DNA from: an uncultured Bacteroidales bacterium
Lineage (GTDB): Bacteria > Bacteroidota > Bacteroidia > Bacteroidales > Muribaculaceae
Assembly (NCBI GenBank): GCA_902779125.1
Contig: CACZAC010000003.1
Coordinates: 82,726-146,725 of the forward strand
Direction: 5' to 3'
DNA length: 64,000 bases
Below, in pieces: positions 25,580 through 33,744 of this stretch; positions within the stretch are counted from its first letter, which is position 1; every line of letters starts with the position of its first letter. The notes beneath the pieces were generated by a model, which was not told the DNA's origin, did not search any database, and worked only from the letters and a program-made list of their open reading frames with translations. The position numbers and the translations under genes were made by a program.

Positions 25580-28500
25580 ATGAAAAAAAGACTTCTTATG
25601 CTCTTGCTTGTCTTGTCTTGCGCCATTGTGAGCGTACAGGCATTGACGGTGAGAGGTACGGTCGTTGACCAGGTCAACGAGCCCGTGATCGGTGCTACCG
25701 TCAAGGTCCTGGGGACCACGATGGGTGCTGTCACCGACTTTGACGGCAACTTTGAGATTGCCAATGTTCCCGACGGCGCTACGCTGAAATTCACCTACAT
25801 GGGCATGCAAGCTGTGGAGATGAAAGCCAGTGAAATGATGAACGTCCAACTTATGGATGACGTGCGCAACCTTGACGAAGTGGTCGTTATCGGTTACGGT
25901 TCTGCACAGGCCAAAGACTTGACTGCCCCCATTGCCGTAGTCAAGGGCGAAGAACTGCTCGCCGTGCCCTCGTCATCTCCCATGGCCGCCATGCAAGGCA
26001 AGGTAGCCGGTGTGAACGTTGTCAACAGCGGTACTCCCGGTGAGGGCCCCAAAGTGCACATCCGCGGTAACGGTTCGTTCACCAGCGGCAGCCCGCTGTA
26101 TGTTGTTGACGGTATGTTCTATGACAACATCGACTTCCTGAACTCCAACGACATCGCCGACATGTCGGTACTGAAGGATGCGTCGGCAGCCGCCATCTAT
26201 GGTGTTCGCGCCGCCAATGGTGTTGTGCTGATTACTACCAAACACGGTAACAAAAACCAGCCTGCCAAGATTACCTACAACGGCTACGTCGGTATCCAGA
26301 AGGCTACCAACGTGCTGAAGATGGCCAACTCGAGCGAATATGCCACAATGCTGATGGAGGCCAATTACGATGCCTATGTATCGACGATGAAAGCCTCGAT
26401 TGACCGCTATGGTGGCAGCTATTCGGGCAACGACTTCCACAGTTGGACCTATGGCTCTGACACCGATTGGTACAAGGAATTGCTGCGCACAGCAATCATC
26501 ACCGACCACAGCCTGACCATCACCGGTGGTGGCGAGAAGGCCACCTACTCGCTGGGTATCAACTACCTGCATCAGGATGGTGTCATGAACGTGAAGAACT
26601 ACTACAGGCGCATGAACTTCCGTGCCGCCATCGACTACGAGGCCACCAACTGGCTTAAAGTCGGCTTCAACGGCATCTTCTCCAAGGGCAAGCAGCGCTC
26701 GCCCAACAATGCGGCATGGCAGCAGGCCTTCAACGCACCCGGCATCTATCCCGTGATGGATGAGAAGAACGATGCCACCTTCCCCACCCACTACGGCTCG
26801 CCCGAGTCGGTTGGCTTCACCAACAACTTCTACAATCCGGTTGCTACCGCCAACTACCAGAACAGCCAGAATGACATCAACAAGTATCTGACCAACTTCT
26901 ATGCTCAGATTACCTTCATTCCCAGCAAGTTGAACTTCAAGACCAGCTACTCCTATGACTACTCGGCCATCCACAACCGCACTTACTTGCCCGAGTACTA
27001 TGTGAGTTCCGTTCAACGCAACGACAAGTCATGGGTGAGCAAGACCGAGAGCACATACAACAACTGGATTTGGGACAACGTGCTGACCTATAAGGACACC
27101 TTCGGCGACCACAATGTGGGCGTAATGCTCGGTCACTCGCTGCGCGAGGACAAGTACAACTACCTGTACGGCATCGGCTACGGCATCGTGGACGGTGACG
27201 ACGCCTACAAGTACATCGGCATCAGCACCGACAGTGACAGCCGCCGCGCCAGCGATGGCGGTACACGCTATCGCAGCAACAGCTACTTTGGCCGTATCAA
27301 CTATGACTACATGGGCAAGTATCTGTTTATGGCCACCTTCCGTGCCGACGGTACCAGCAAGTACCAGGAGACCTGGGGCTACTACCCCTCGTTCGGTGCC
27401 GCTTGGGTCATGTCCAAAGAGGAGTTCATGGCTAACCAGAACGTCGTTGATTACCTGAAGTGGCGTGCCAGCTGGGGACGTCTGGGTAACAACGCTGTTC
27501 CTGCCAGCGACGGTTTCCGTTCTGTTTCGACGGGCACCTGGTCGTCGGGCGTGTTCGGCAACGCTACCATCGCCGGTTTCCAGAACAACAGCTACTTCAC
27601 CAACCTGAAGTGGGAAGTTGTTGACGAGACCAACGTGGGTGTTGAGTTCGCTACCCTGCGCAACCGCTTGAGCGTTGACATCGACTGGTTCTACCGCATG
27701 ACCCGCAAGGCCGTTATCGCACCGCGCCTGCCCTTCGAGAACGGCACGCTGCTGCAGAACATCGGTAAGATTCTCAACACCGGTGTTGACGTGAGCATCA
27801 ACTGGGCCGACCGCGTGGGCAACGACTTCAAGTACTACATCGGTGCCAACCTGTCCTATCTCAAGAACGAGGTCAAGAGCCTTGCCGGCAACCCCTACAT
27901 CGCTGGTGGCAAGACCTACCAGTTTGTGGGCAAGGAGATGAACTCGTTCTACGGCTACGTCGTTGAAGGCATCTATCAGACCGAACAGGAGTGTGCCAAC
28001 GACCGCACTGCTAAAGCCAACGGCCTGCAACCCGGTGACTTCAAGTACAAGGACCTGAATGGTGACGGCATCGTTGACGGTGAGGACCGCACTACCCTGG
28101 GCTCTTATCTGCCCAACTTCATCTACAGCATCAACCTGGGCTTCCAGTGGAAGAACCTGGACTTTGCTGTAACCACCTACGGCAACGCGGGTGCCCAGAT
28201 GTTCAACCGCAAGCGCGCCCTGCGTTATGCCCAGTCCAACTACAACTTTGACCACGACCAAGTGGCCAATCGCTGGACCGGTGCCGGCTCAACCAACAAG
28301 TATCCGTCGGCAGCAGGCTGGATTCGCGCTTGGAACGTGAGCGACCAGCGCGTGAACTCGTTCTTTGTTGAGGATGCCGACTTCTTCCGCATCCAGAACG
28401 TGACGCTGGGCTACACCTTCAGGAACATCAGGATGGGTAACTACACGCTTCCCTCGCTGCGCCTGAGTGCTACCGCCGACCGTCCTCTGACTCTGTTCAG

Positions 28501-28603
28501 CGCCCATGGCTTCACTCCCGAGTTGAGCGATCCCGAGGGTTGGGATACCGAGGTTTACCCGCTGACAGCGACCTACACCTTTGGTGTGACCATCGACTTC
28601 TAA
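25580..28603 (+). CDS. SusC/RagA TonB-linked outer-membrane transporter 1
   Basis: This 1007-residue protein is the TonB-dependent channel of a SusCD glycan importer. After the signal peptide (about 1-22) comes the carboxypeptidase-like domain (about 24-100, VRGTVVDQVNEPVIGATV to FTYMGMQ), then the plug, with GKVAGVNVVNSGTPGEG, the RGNGSF motif, YVVDGMFYD and VLKDASAAAIYGVRAANGV, then the barrel. It ends in an aromatic strand, YTFGVTIDF. The next gene, 37 bp on, is its SusD partner. No ECF-sigma signalling extension is present. Confidence 0.95.
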   Translation: MKKRLLMLLLVLSCAIVSVQALTVRGTVVDQVNEPVIGATVKVLGTTMGAVTDFDGNFEIANVPDGATLKFTYMGMQAVEMKASEMMNVQLMDDVRNLDEVVVIGYGSAQAKDLTAPIAVVKGEELLAVPSSSPMAAMQGKVAGVNVVNSGTPGEGPKVHIRGNGSFTSGSPLYVVDGMFYDNIDFLNSNDIADMSVLKDASAAAIYGVRAANGVVLITTKHGNKNQPAKITYNGYVGIQKATNVLKMANSSEYATMLMEANYDAYVSTMKASIDRYGGSYSGNDFHSWTYGSDTDWYKELLRTAIITDHSLTITGGGEKATYSLGINYLHQDGVMNVKNYYRRMNFRAAIDYEATNWLKVGFNGIFSKGKQRSPNNAAWQQAFNAPGIYPVMDEKNDATFPTHYGSPESVGFTNNFYNPVATANYQNSQNDINKYLTNFYAQITFIPSKLNFKTSYSYDYSAIHNRTYLPEYYVSSVQRNDKSWVSKTESTYNNWIWDNVLTYKDTFGDHNVGVMLGHSLREDKYNYLYGIGYGIVDGDDAYKYIGISTDSDSRRASDGGTRYRSNSYFGRINYDYMGKYLFMATFRADGTSKYQETWGYYPSFGAAWVMSKEEFMANQNVVDYLKWRASWGRLGNNAVPASDGFRSVSTGTWSSGVFGNATIAGFQNNSYFTNLKWEVVDETNVGVEFATLRNRLSVDIDWFYRMTRKAVIAPRLPFENGTLLQNIGKILNTGVDVSINWADRVGNDFKYYIGANLSYLKNEVKSLAGNPYIAGGKTYQFVGKEMNSFYGYVVEGIYQTEQECANDRTAKANGLQPGDFKYKDLNGDGIVDGEDRTTLGSYLPNFIYSINLGFQWKNLDFAVTTYGNAGAQMFNRKRALRYAQSNYNFDHDQVANRWTGAGSTNKYPSAAGWIRAWNVSDQRVNSFFVEDADFFRIQNVTLGYTFRNIRMGNYTLPSLRLSATADRPLTLFSAHGFTPELSDPEGWDTEVYPLTATYTFGVTIDF

Positions 28604-28640
28604 ATGAGCAATTACCAACAATCATAAAAGAAAAACGACA

Positions 28641-30089
28641 ATGAAATTTTTGAAATATATCATGATTGCAGGTCTGCTGATGGTGGGAGCCACCTCCTGC
28701 AATGACTGGATGGACATTCTTCCCGAAAATACCCTGCCCGAGTCGGATGTCGATTACACCAAAACCAGCGAGATGTACATGCCCGTATCGGGCGTCTATG
28801 CCAAGCTGCGCACCGGTGGCATGCACTGGGTCATCTGGCCCTTGACCATCGTACGCGACGGTGACGTGTGGAGCGGCCGCGTTGACGACCAGGGTTTGCT
28901 CGTTGACTTCGGTAACTTCAAGTATGACAACTCCTTCTGGGGACTGAACGAGATGTGGAACCAGTATTACGGCATGATTAAAGTCGCCAACGGTGCTCTC
29001 ATGTCACTGGACTCCTATGCCGAATACATCAGCAATGACGCCGACCGTGCCACCTACCGCGCCTACTGCGGTGAGGTGCGCATCCTGCGTGCGTATGCCT
29101 ACTACAGGCTGACTCAAGCCTTCGGCGACGTGACCATCCTGCGCGACAACAACCAGAGCGACCTCACCCGTTCTACCAAGGACGCCGTTGAGCGTTACAT
29201 GCTCGAGGACCTGCAGTATGCCATCGAGAACTGCCCGAAGGTGCGTCCCAACGAGGCAACCCATTTCGGTGCCGCTACCGCATACACCGCCGAGGCCCTT
29301 GCAGCCAAAATCCGCTTGAACCGTGGCGAATATGCCCAAGCCGAAGACCTGACCAACGACATCATCGGCAGCAACAAGTTCCAGCTCTACAGCGACTTCT
29401 ACAACCTGTTCAAGATTCCCGGCAAGTTGTGTAACGAGAGCCTGCTGGAGTGCCAGTGCACCGACTTAGGTCAGGGCAGCGGCGAAGAGGTGGATGCTGA
29501 CATGTGGTTCGTATTCCAAGGTCCCGGCAACCTGGGTGGATGGAACTTTGTGGGCATTACCGACAACTTCATCAACTGGGCACGGGCGCGTGGTGAGACC
29601 ATCCGTCTGGAAACGTCAGTTCTGTTTGGCGGCACCACTACCCGCGACGGTGATGAAATCAACGTGATGGGCAATGTCAACAACACCAACACATGGAATG
29701 GCAAGGCCTACACGCCGAGGAACCAATTGACCCCCGGCCGCAGCAAATACGGTTCAAACAACAACATCCGCATCCTGCGCTATGCCGACGTGCTGCTTAT
29801 CAACGCCGAGGCTAAGGTGCGTCAGGGCAAGAACGGCGACCAGCCATTCAACCTTGTGCGTGCACGCGCCCAAATGCCGACTCTGACCAACGTCACTGTT
29901 GAACAGATTCTTGACGAGCGCCGCATGGAGCTGGTTTGCGAGTGGGGCGAGCGTTACAATGACCTGGTTCGTACTGGCCTCGCTGCCAGCGTGCTCAGCG
30001 GCTGGAGCGAGAACGTGAAGTATTATCCTCTGCCTCTGAGTCAGTTGCAGACCGTTCCCACGCTCAAGAACGACCCTAAATCAGAGTAA
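28641..30089 (+). CDS. SusD/RagB surface glycan-binding lipoprotein 1
   Basis: The 482-residue protein is the lid that covers SusC and binds glycan. The lipobox is GATSC, within the first 22 residues. The family's helical TPR-like scaffold follows, for example ADRATYRAYCGEVRILRAYAYYRLTQAFGDV and the C-terminal VEQILDERRMELVCEWGERYNDLVRTG. A stem-loop terminator or attenuator lies just after the stop. Confidence 0.94.
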   Translation: MKFLKYIMIAGLLMVGATSCNDWMDILPENTLPESDVDYTKTSEMYMPVSGVYAKLRTGGMHWVIWPLTIVRDGDVWSGRVDDQGLLVDFGNFKYDNSFWGLNEMWNQYYGMIKVANGALMSLDSYAEYISNDADRATYRAYCGEVRILRAYAYYRLTQAFGDVTILRDNNQSDLTRSTKDAVERYMLEDLQYAIENCPKVRPNEATHFGAATAYTAEALAAKIRLNRGEYAQAEDLTNDIIGSNKFQLYSDFYNLFKIPGKLCNESLLECQCTDLGQGSGEEVDADMWFVFQGPGNLGGWNFVGITDNFINWARARGETIRLETSVLFGGTTTRDGDEINVMGNVNNTNTWNGKAYTPRNQLTPGRSKYGSNNNIRILRYADVLLINAEAKVRQGKNGDQPFNLVRARAQMPTLTNVTVEQILDERRMELVCEWGERYNDLVRTGLAASVLSGWSENVKYYPLPLSQLQTVPTLKNDPKSE

Positions 30090-30112
30090 GTTTTACTTTT
30101 CATAATTCTATT

Positions 30113-30155
30113 TTGGCAGGGTGAAACCCCTCAGGCGACACCCTGCCAACTTTTT
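30113..30155 (+). terminator. Intra-operon hairpin with U-run, possible attenuator
   Basis: A perfect 11-bp stem (TTGGCAGGGTG with CACCCTGCCAA, 15-base loop) is followed by CTTTTT. It lies between susD1 and the GH43-like gene, 24 bases after the stop. It looks like an intrinsic terminator that would lower expression of the downstream enzymes relative to susCD. Confidence 0.7.
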
Positions 30156-30161
30156 AAAAAC

Positions 30162-32270
30162 ATGAAGCATTTCCTTGCCTTAATATTTATAATGTGCGCT
30201 GCCCTTGTCGCCAATGCCAGCAACGACTCGGTAAAAGTAGTCAAGGGCCAGGTGAGCGACTATTATATCCCCGTGGTTACCAATTATAGCGTGACAGGCA
30301 TGGTGACCGACGAACTGGGACAACCGCTTGAGGGCGCCACCGTGATGTGGCTCTACAGCCCAGCCCACAGCACTACCGATGACCAAGGCCGATTCTCTCT
30401 TATCGGAACCGACACCGACACGCTGCTGTGCATCCATTACCCCGGCAAGGAAATGACCGTGGTGACGCGCCGTAACGGCATGAGAGAAATCAACATATCC
30501 CTTGCCGACAAGACCAGTGGCAGCATTGCCGCCCCACGGCATAGAGCCCAAGCAACACGCTGGTATGACCCCCGCAACGCCACGACCATCACCTATTGCA
30601 ATCCTCTCAACATCAGCTACAACTATGAGCCCTGGAACAACAATACCCGCAATGGCGGGTCATTCCGCTCGTCGGCTGACCCCATGGCTCTGACTTATCA
30701 AGGCGAATACTTCCTGTTCTCGACCAACCAGGGCGGTTTCCACTACTCCCGCAACCTGAGCGACTGGGAGTTCTGCCAGGCCTCGTTCCAGCGCTACCCC
30801 ACCGATGACGACGAATGCGCCCCCGCAGCTTGGGTCGTGGGTGACACACTGTTTTACACAGGCTCTACCTATGAGGGTCTGCCCATCTGGTACTCCACCA
30901 ATCCCAAGAGCGGCCGTTGGCGCCGTGCCGTTGAGCGCAACACGCTGCCCACATGGGACCCGCACGTCTTTCTTGACGATGACGGGCGCCTGTACGAATA
31001 CTACGGCTCCAGCAACGAATATCCAATCAAGGGCGTTGAAATCAGCCGCGAAGACTTCACACCCATCAGCAAAATCCATGACCTGGTGCTGCTGCATCCT
31101 GACAAGCACGGTTGGGAGCGCTTCGGCATGAACAATGACGATGAGGTGACACTCAAGCCCTTCATGGAAGGTGCTTTTATGACCAAACACAACGGCAAGT
31201 ACTATATACAATATGGGGCGCCAGGCACCGAGTTCAAGGTGTATGCCGACGGCGTCTACGTGGGTGACCACCCGCTGGGACCGTTCACCTACCAGAGGCA
31301 CAATCCCATGAGTTACAAGCCCGGCGGATTTGTGCAGGGCGTGGGACACGGCGGCACATTTGCCGACCTTAAGGGGAACTATTGGCATGTGGGCACATGC
31401 ATGCTCTCGCTCAAGTACAAGTTTGAGCGCCGCATCGGGCTCTACCCCACCGCCTTTGACGCCGACGGCGTGATGTACTGTATCACAGCCTTCGGTGACT
31501 ACCCGCAATTGAATGCCGACAACGATATCTCTAACCCATCTGAACGCTTCACGGGGTGGATGCTGCTCTCCTATGGAAAGCCCTGTACCGTATCGAGTTG
31601 CGACAGCACCTTGACAGCTGCCAGCCTCACCGATGAGAACATGCGCACCTATTGGAGCGCCGCCAGTGGCAGCGACCAGGAGTGGATTGAGATGGACTTG
31701 GGCGGAACACGTGAGGTGCGCGCCATACAACTCAACTACTATGACCACAAGACGGTTCAGCACAACCGTGCCAACGACATCTACTACCAGTACCGCATCC
31801 TTGCCAGCGATGACGGCAAGCACTGGACCCTGGTAGTGGACAAGAGTGACAACGACCGTGATGTACCGCACGACTATATTGAACTGCGCGAGCCGATTGA
31901 TACCCGTTACCTGCGCATCGAGAACCTGCACATGCCCTCAGGTGGCTATTTCTGCCTCAGCGAGGTGCGGGTATTCGGCCTGGATTATAACGGCAACCAA
32001 CTCACCGCCGTCAAAAAATTCTCCGTCAAGCGCGATAAGAACGACCGCCGCAATGCTATGATTACATGGGCTGCTACTGAAGGAGCCTACGGCTACAATA
32101 TCTATTATGGCATCGCTCCCGATAAGCTGTACCATTGCATCACCGTCAATGGTGACACGCAATATGATATGCGAGGTCTGGACTTGGAGACCGATTATTA
32201 CTTCGCAATCCAAGCCCTGGGCGAAACGGGCTGCGGTCCTTGTTCCAAAACCGTAAAAATCAACCATTAA
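30162..32270 (+). CDS. GH43-like beta-propeller enzyme with discoidin and FnIII domains
   Basis: The 702-residue secreted protein has a signal peptide (about 1-19), a carboxypeptidase-regulatory-like beta domain (about 40-115, VTGMVTDELGQPLEGATV), a five-bladed propeller (about 140-460), an F5/8-type C (discoidin) domain (about 470-615), and an FnIII-like domain to the end. GH43-type acids can be placed: D in SADPMAL, D in WDPHVFLDDDG and E in PFMEGAFM. The GH43 call is by fold pattern. A xylan or arabinan enzyme would be odd in a beta-glucan locus, so the true activity may differ. Confidence 0.75.
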   Translation: MKHFLALIFIMCAALVANASNDSVKVVKGQVSDYYIPVVTNYSVTGMVTDELGQPLEGATVMWLYSPAHSTTDDQGRFSLIGTDTDTLLCIHYPGKEMTVVTRRNGMREINISLADKTSGSIAAPRHRAQATRWYDPRNATTITYCNPLNISYNYEPWNNNTRNGGSFRSSADPMALTYQGEYFLFSTNQGGFHYSRNLSDWEFCQASFQRYPTDDDECAPAAWVVGDTLFYTGSTYEGLPIWYSTNPKSGRWRRAVERNTLPTWDPHVFLDDDGRLYEYYGSSNEYPIKGVEISREDFTPISKIHDLVLLHPDKHGWERFGMNNDDEVTLKPFMEGAFMTKHNGKYYIQYGAPGTEFKVYADGVYVGDHPLGPFTYQRHNPMSYKPGGFVQGVGHGGTFADLKGNYWHVGTCMLSLKYKFERRIGLYPTAFDADGVMYCITAFGDYPQLNADNDISNPSERFTGWMLLSYGKPCTVSSCDSTLTAASLTDENMRTYWSAASGSDQEWIEMDLGGTREVRAIQLNYYDHKTVQHNRANDIYYQYRILASDDGKHWTLVVDKSDNDRDVPHDYIELREPIDTRYLRIENLHMPSGGYFCLSEVRVFGLDYNGNQLTAVKKFSVKRDKNDRRNAMITWAATEGAYGYNIYYGIAPDKLYHCITVNGDTQYDMRGLDLETDYYFAIQALGETGCGPCSKTVKINH

Positions 32271-32284
32271 CCAATAAGCATAAT

Positions 32285-33658
32285 ATGAACAAGACTATCT
32301 TGAAATACCTCGCACTCGTGCTGCTGTTGACATTCAGCAGCTGCAAGAATAACGGCGAGAAATCACCTGCCAACGAAGAGCCCCAAACTTCTACCGAGCA
32401 GGGCCGGCCCGCTTCGTTTGCCAATGATGATGCCTTGCTGGACTACATCGAGCGCGTCCATTTCAATTACATGTGGGATGGCGCCGAGCCCACGTCGGGG
32501 ATGGCCTGCGAGCGCATCCATCTCGACGGGGACTATCCCGAACATGACCAGGACGTGGTGACAACGGGCGGGAGCGGATTTGGCATCGCTGGACTCGTGG
32601 TAGCCATGGAACGCGGTTTCATCACCCGCGACCAGGGCATCGAACGGCTGAACCGCATCGTTGGATTCCTGGAACGCGCCGACCGATTCCATGGCGTTTG
32701 GCCCCACTGGCTGCATGGTCCCTCAGGAAAAGTGAAACCTTTCGGCAAAAAAGACAATGGCGGCGACCTGGTAGAGAGCTGTTTCCTGATGCAGGGTCTG
32801 CTTTGCGCCCGCCAGTACCTCAATCGCGACACCGAAGCCGAAAAAAGCCTGGTCAATCGCATCAATGGCCTGTGGCAAGGCATGGAGTTTGACTGGTACA
32901 CCCGTGGTGGTCAGGATGTTATCTATTGGCACTGGTCACCTGAATATGAATGGGAGATGAATTTTCCGCTCGAGGGCTATAACGAGTGCCTCATCGTGTA
33001 TGTGCTGGCAGCAGCCTCGCCTACACACAGCGTTCCCGCCTCCTGCTATCATAAGGGCTGGGCACGCAGTGGCGGCATCAAGAGCAACGCAGCCCCCTAT
33101 GGCTATCCTCTAGAACTCAAGCACAACGGTGCCGAACAGACGGGCGGTCCGTTGTTCTGGGCACATTACAGCTGGATTGGGCTCAATCCCAAGGGTTTGA
33201 AAGACCAGTATGCTGACTACTGGAACGTTGTGCGCAACCACGCCATGAGCAATTATCAATACTGTGTTGACAATCCCAAGCACTATAGCGGCTACGGTCC
33301 CGACTGCTGGGGTTTGACCGCCAGCTATTCGACTGAGGGCTATTCGGCGCACAGCCCCGGCAATGACCTGGGCGTGATTACGCCCACAGCGGCATTGTCG
33401 TCGTTCCCCTATACACCCGAGCAGTCTATGGCTGCCCTCAAGGGCTTCTATGCCCGCGGTGAGTCAATATGGGGAAAATATGGCTTCTATGATGCTTTTA
33501 GCCCTGTGAGCGGATGGACATTGCCTCGCTACTTGGCCATAGACCAGTGCACCATAGCTCCGATGATAGAGAATTACCGCACGGGGCTGCTGTGGCGGCT
33601 GTTCATGAGTTGTCCCGAGGTGCAGCAAGGGCTTGAGAAACTGGGATTTACCCATTAA
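32285..33658 (+). CDS. GH144 family endo-beta-1,2-glucanase lipoprotein
   Basis: The protein has 457 residues from the ATG at 32285; the open frame starts 45 bases earlier inside the GH43-like gene, which is unlikely. A lipobox (LTFSSC) marks it as a lipoprotein. The sequence matches the glucoamylase-like/GH144 family, with DVVTTGGSGFGIAGLVVAMERGF, KKDNGGDLVESCFLMQGLL, IYWHWSPEYEW, GPLFWAHYSWIGLNPKGLKD and the terminal PMIENYRTGLLWRLFMSCPEVQ. The characterised founding activity of GH144 is endo-beta-1,2-glucanase. Other beta-glucan linkages cannot be excluded. Confidence 0.88.
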   Translation: MNKTILKYLALVLLLTFSSCKNNGEKSPANEEPQTSTEQGRPASFANDDALLDYIERVHFNYMWDGAEPTSGMACERIHLDGDYPEHDQDVVTTGGSGFGIAGLVVAMERGFITRDQGIERLNRIVGFLERADRFHGVWPHWLHGPSGKVKPFGKKDNGGDLVESCFLMQGLLCARQYLNRDTEAEKSLVNRINGLWQGMEFDWYTRGGQDVIYWHWSPEYEWEMNFPLEGYNECLIVYVLAAASPTHSVPASCYHKGWARSGGIKSNAAPYGYPLELKHNGAEQTGGPLFWAHYSWIGLNPKGLKDQYADYWNVVRNHAMSNYQYCVDNPKHYSGYGPDCWGLTASYSTEGYSAHSPGNDLGVITPTAALSSFPYTPEQSMAALKGFYARGESIWGKYGFYDAFSPVSGWTLPRYLAIDQCTIAPMIENYRTGLLWRLFMSCPEVQQGLEKLGFTH

Positions 33659-33668
33659 TCCAAGCATT

Positions 33669-33708
33669 CTAGATGATCTAGATGTTCTAGTTTATCTAGA
33701 TGTTCTAG
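33669..33708. repeat. 9-bp tandem array of CTAG units
   Basis: CTAG occurs at 33669, 33678, 33687, 33696 and 33705, exactly 9 bases apart, with unit CTAGATG(A/T)T. The array lies in the 86-base gap between GH144 and GH3. Confidence 0.85.
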
Positions 33709-33744
33709 AACAAAAAGGAACTAACAATTAAAAATCAAATATTT

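Noticed and set aside
25973-27016. Minus-strand frame of 347 codons inside the first susC gene
   Set aside because: Antisense to SusC with no recognisable domain or start signals.
27029-28261. Long minus-strand frame (410 codons) inside the first susC gene
   Set aside because: It is the antisense shadow of a well-supported SusC; the composition (Val/Leu/Gly-rich, no domain) is typical of antisense frames in GC-rich genes.
30660-31931. Minus-strand frame of 423 codons inside the GH43-like gene
   Set aside because: Antisense to a gene with signal peptide and clear domains; no ribosome-binding site or family pattern.
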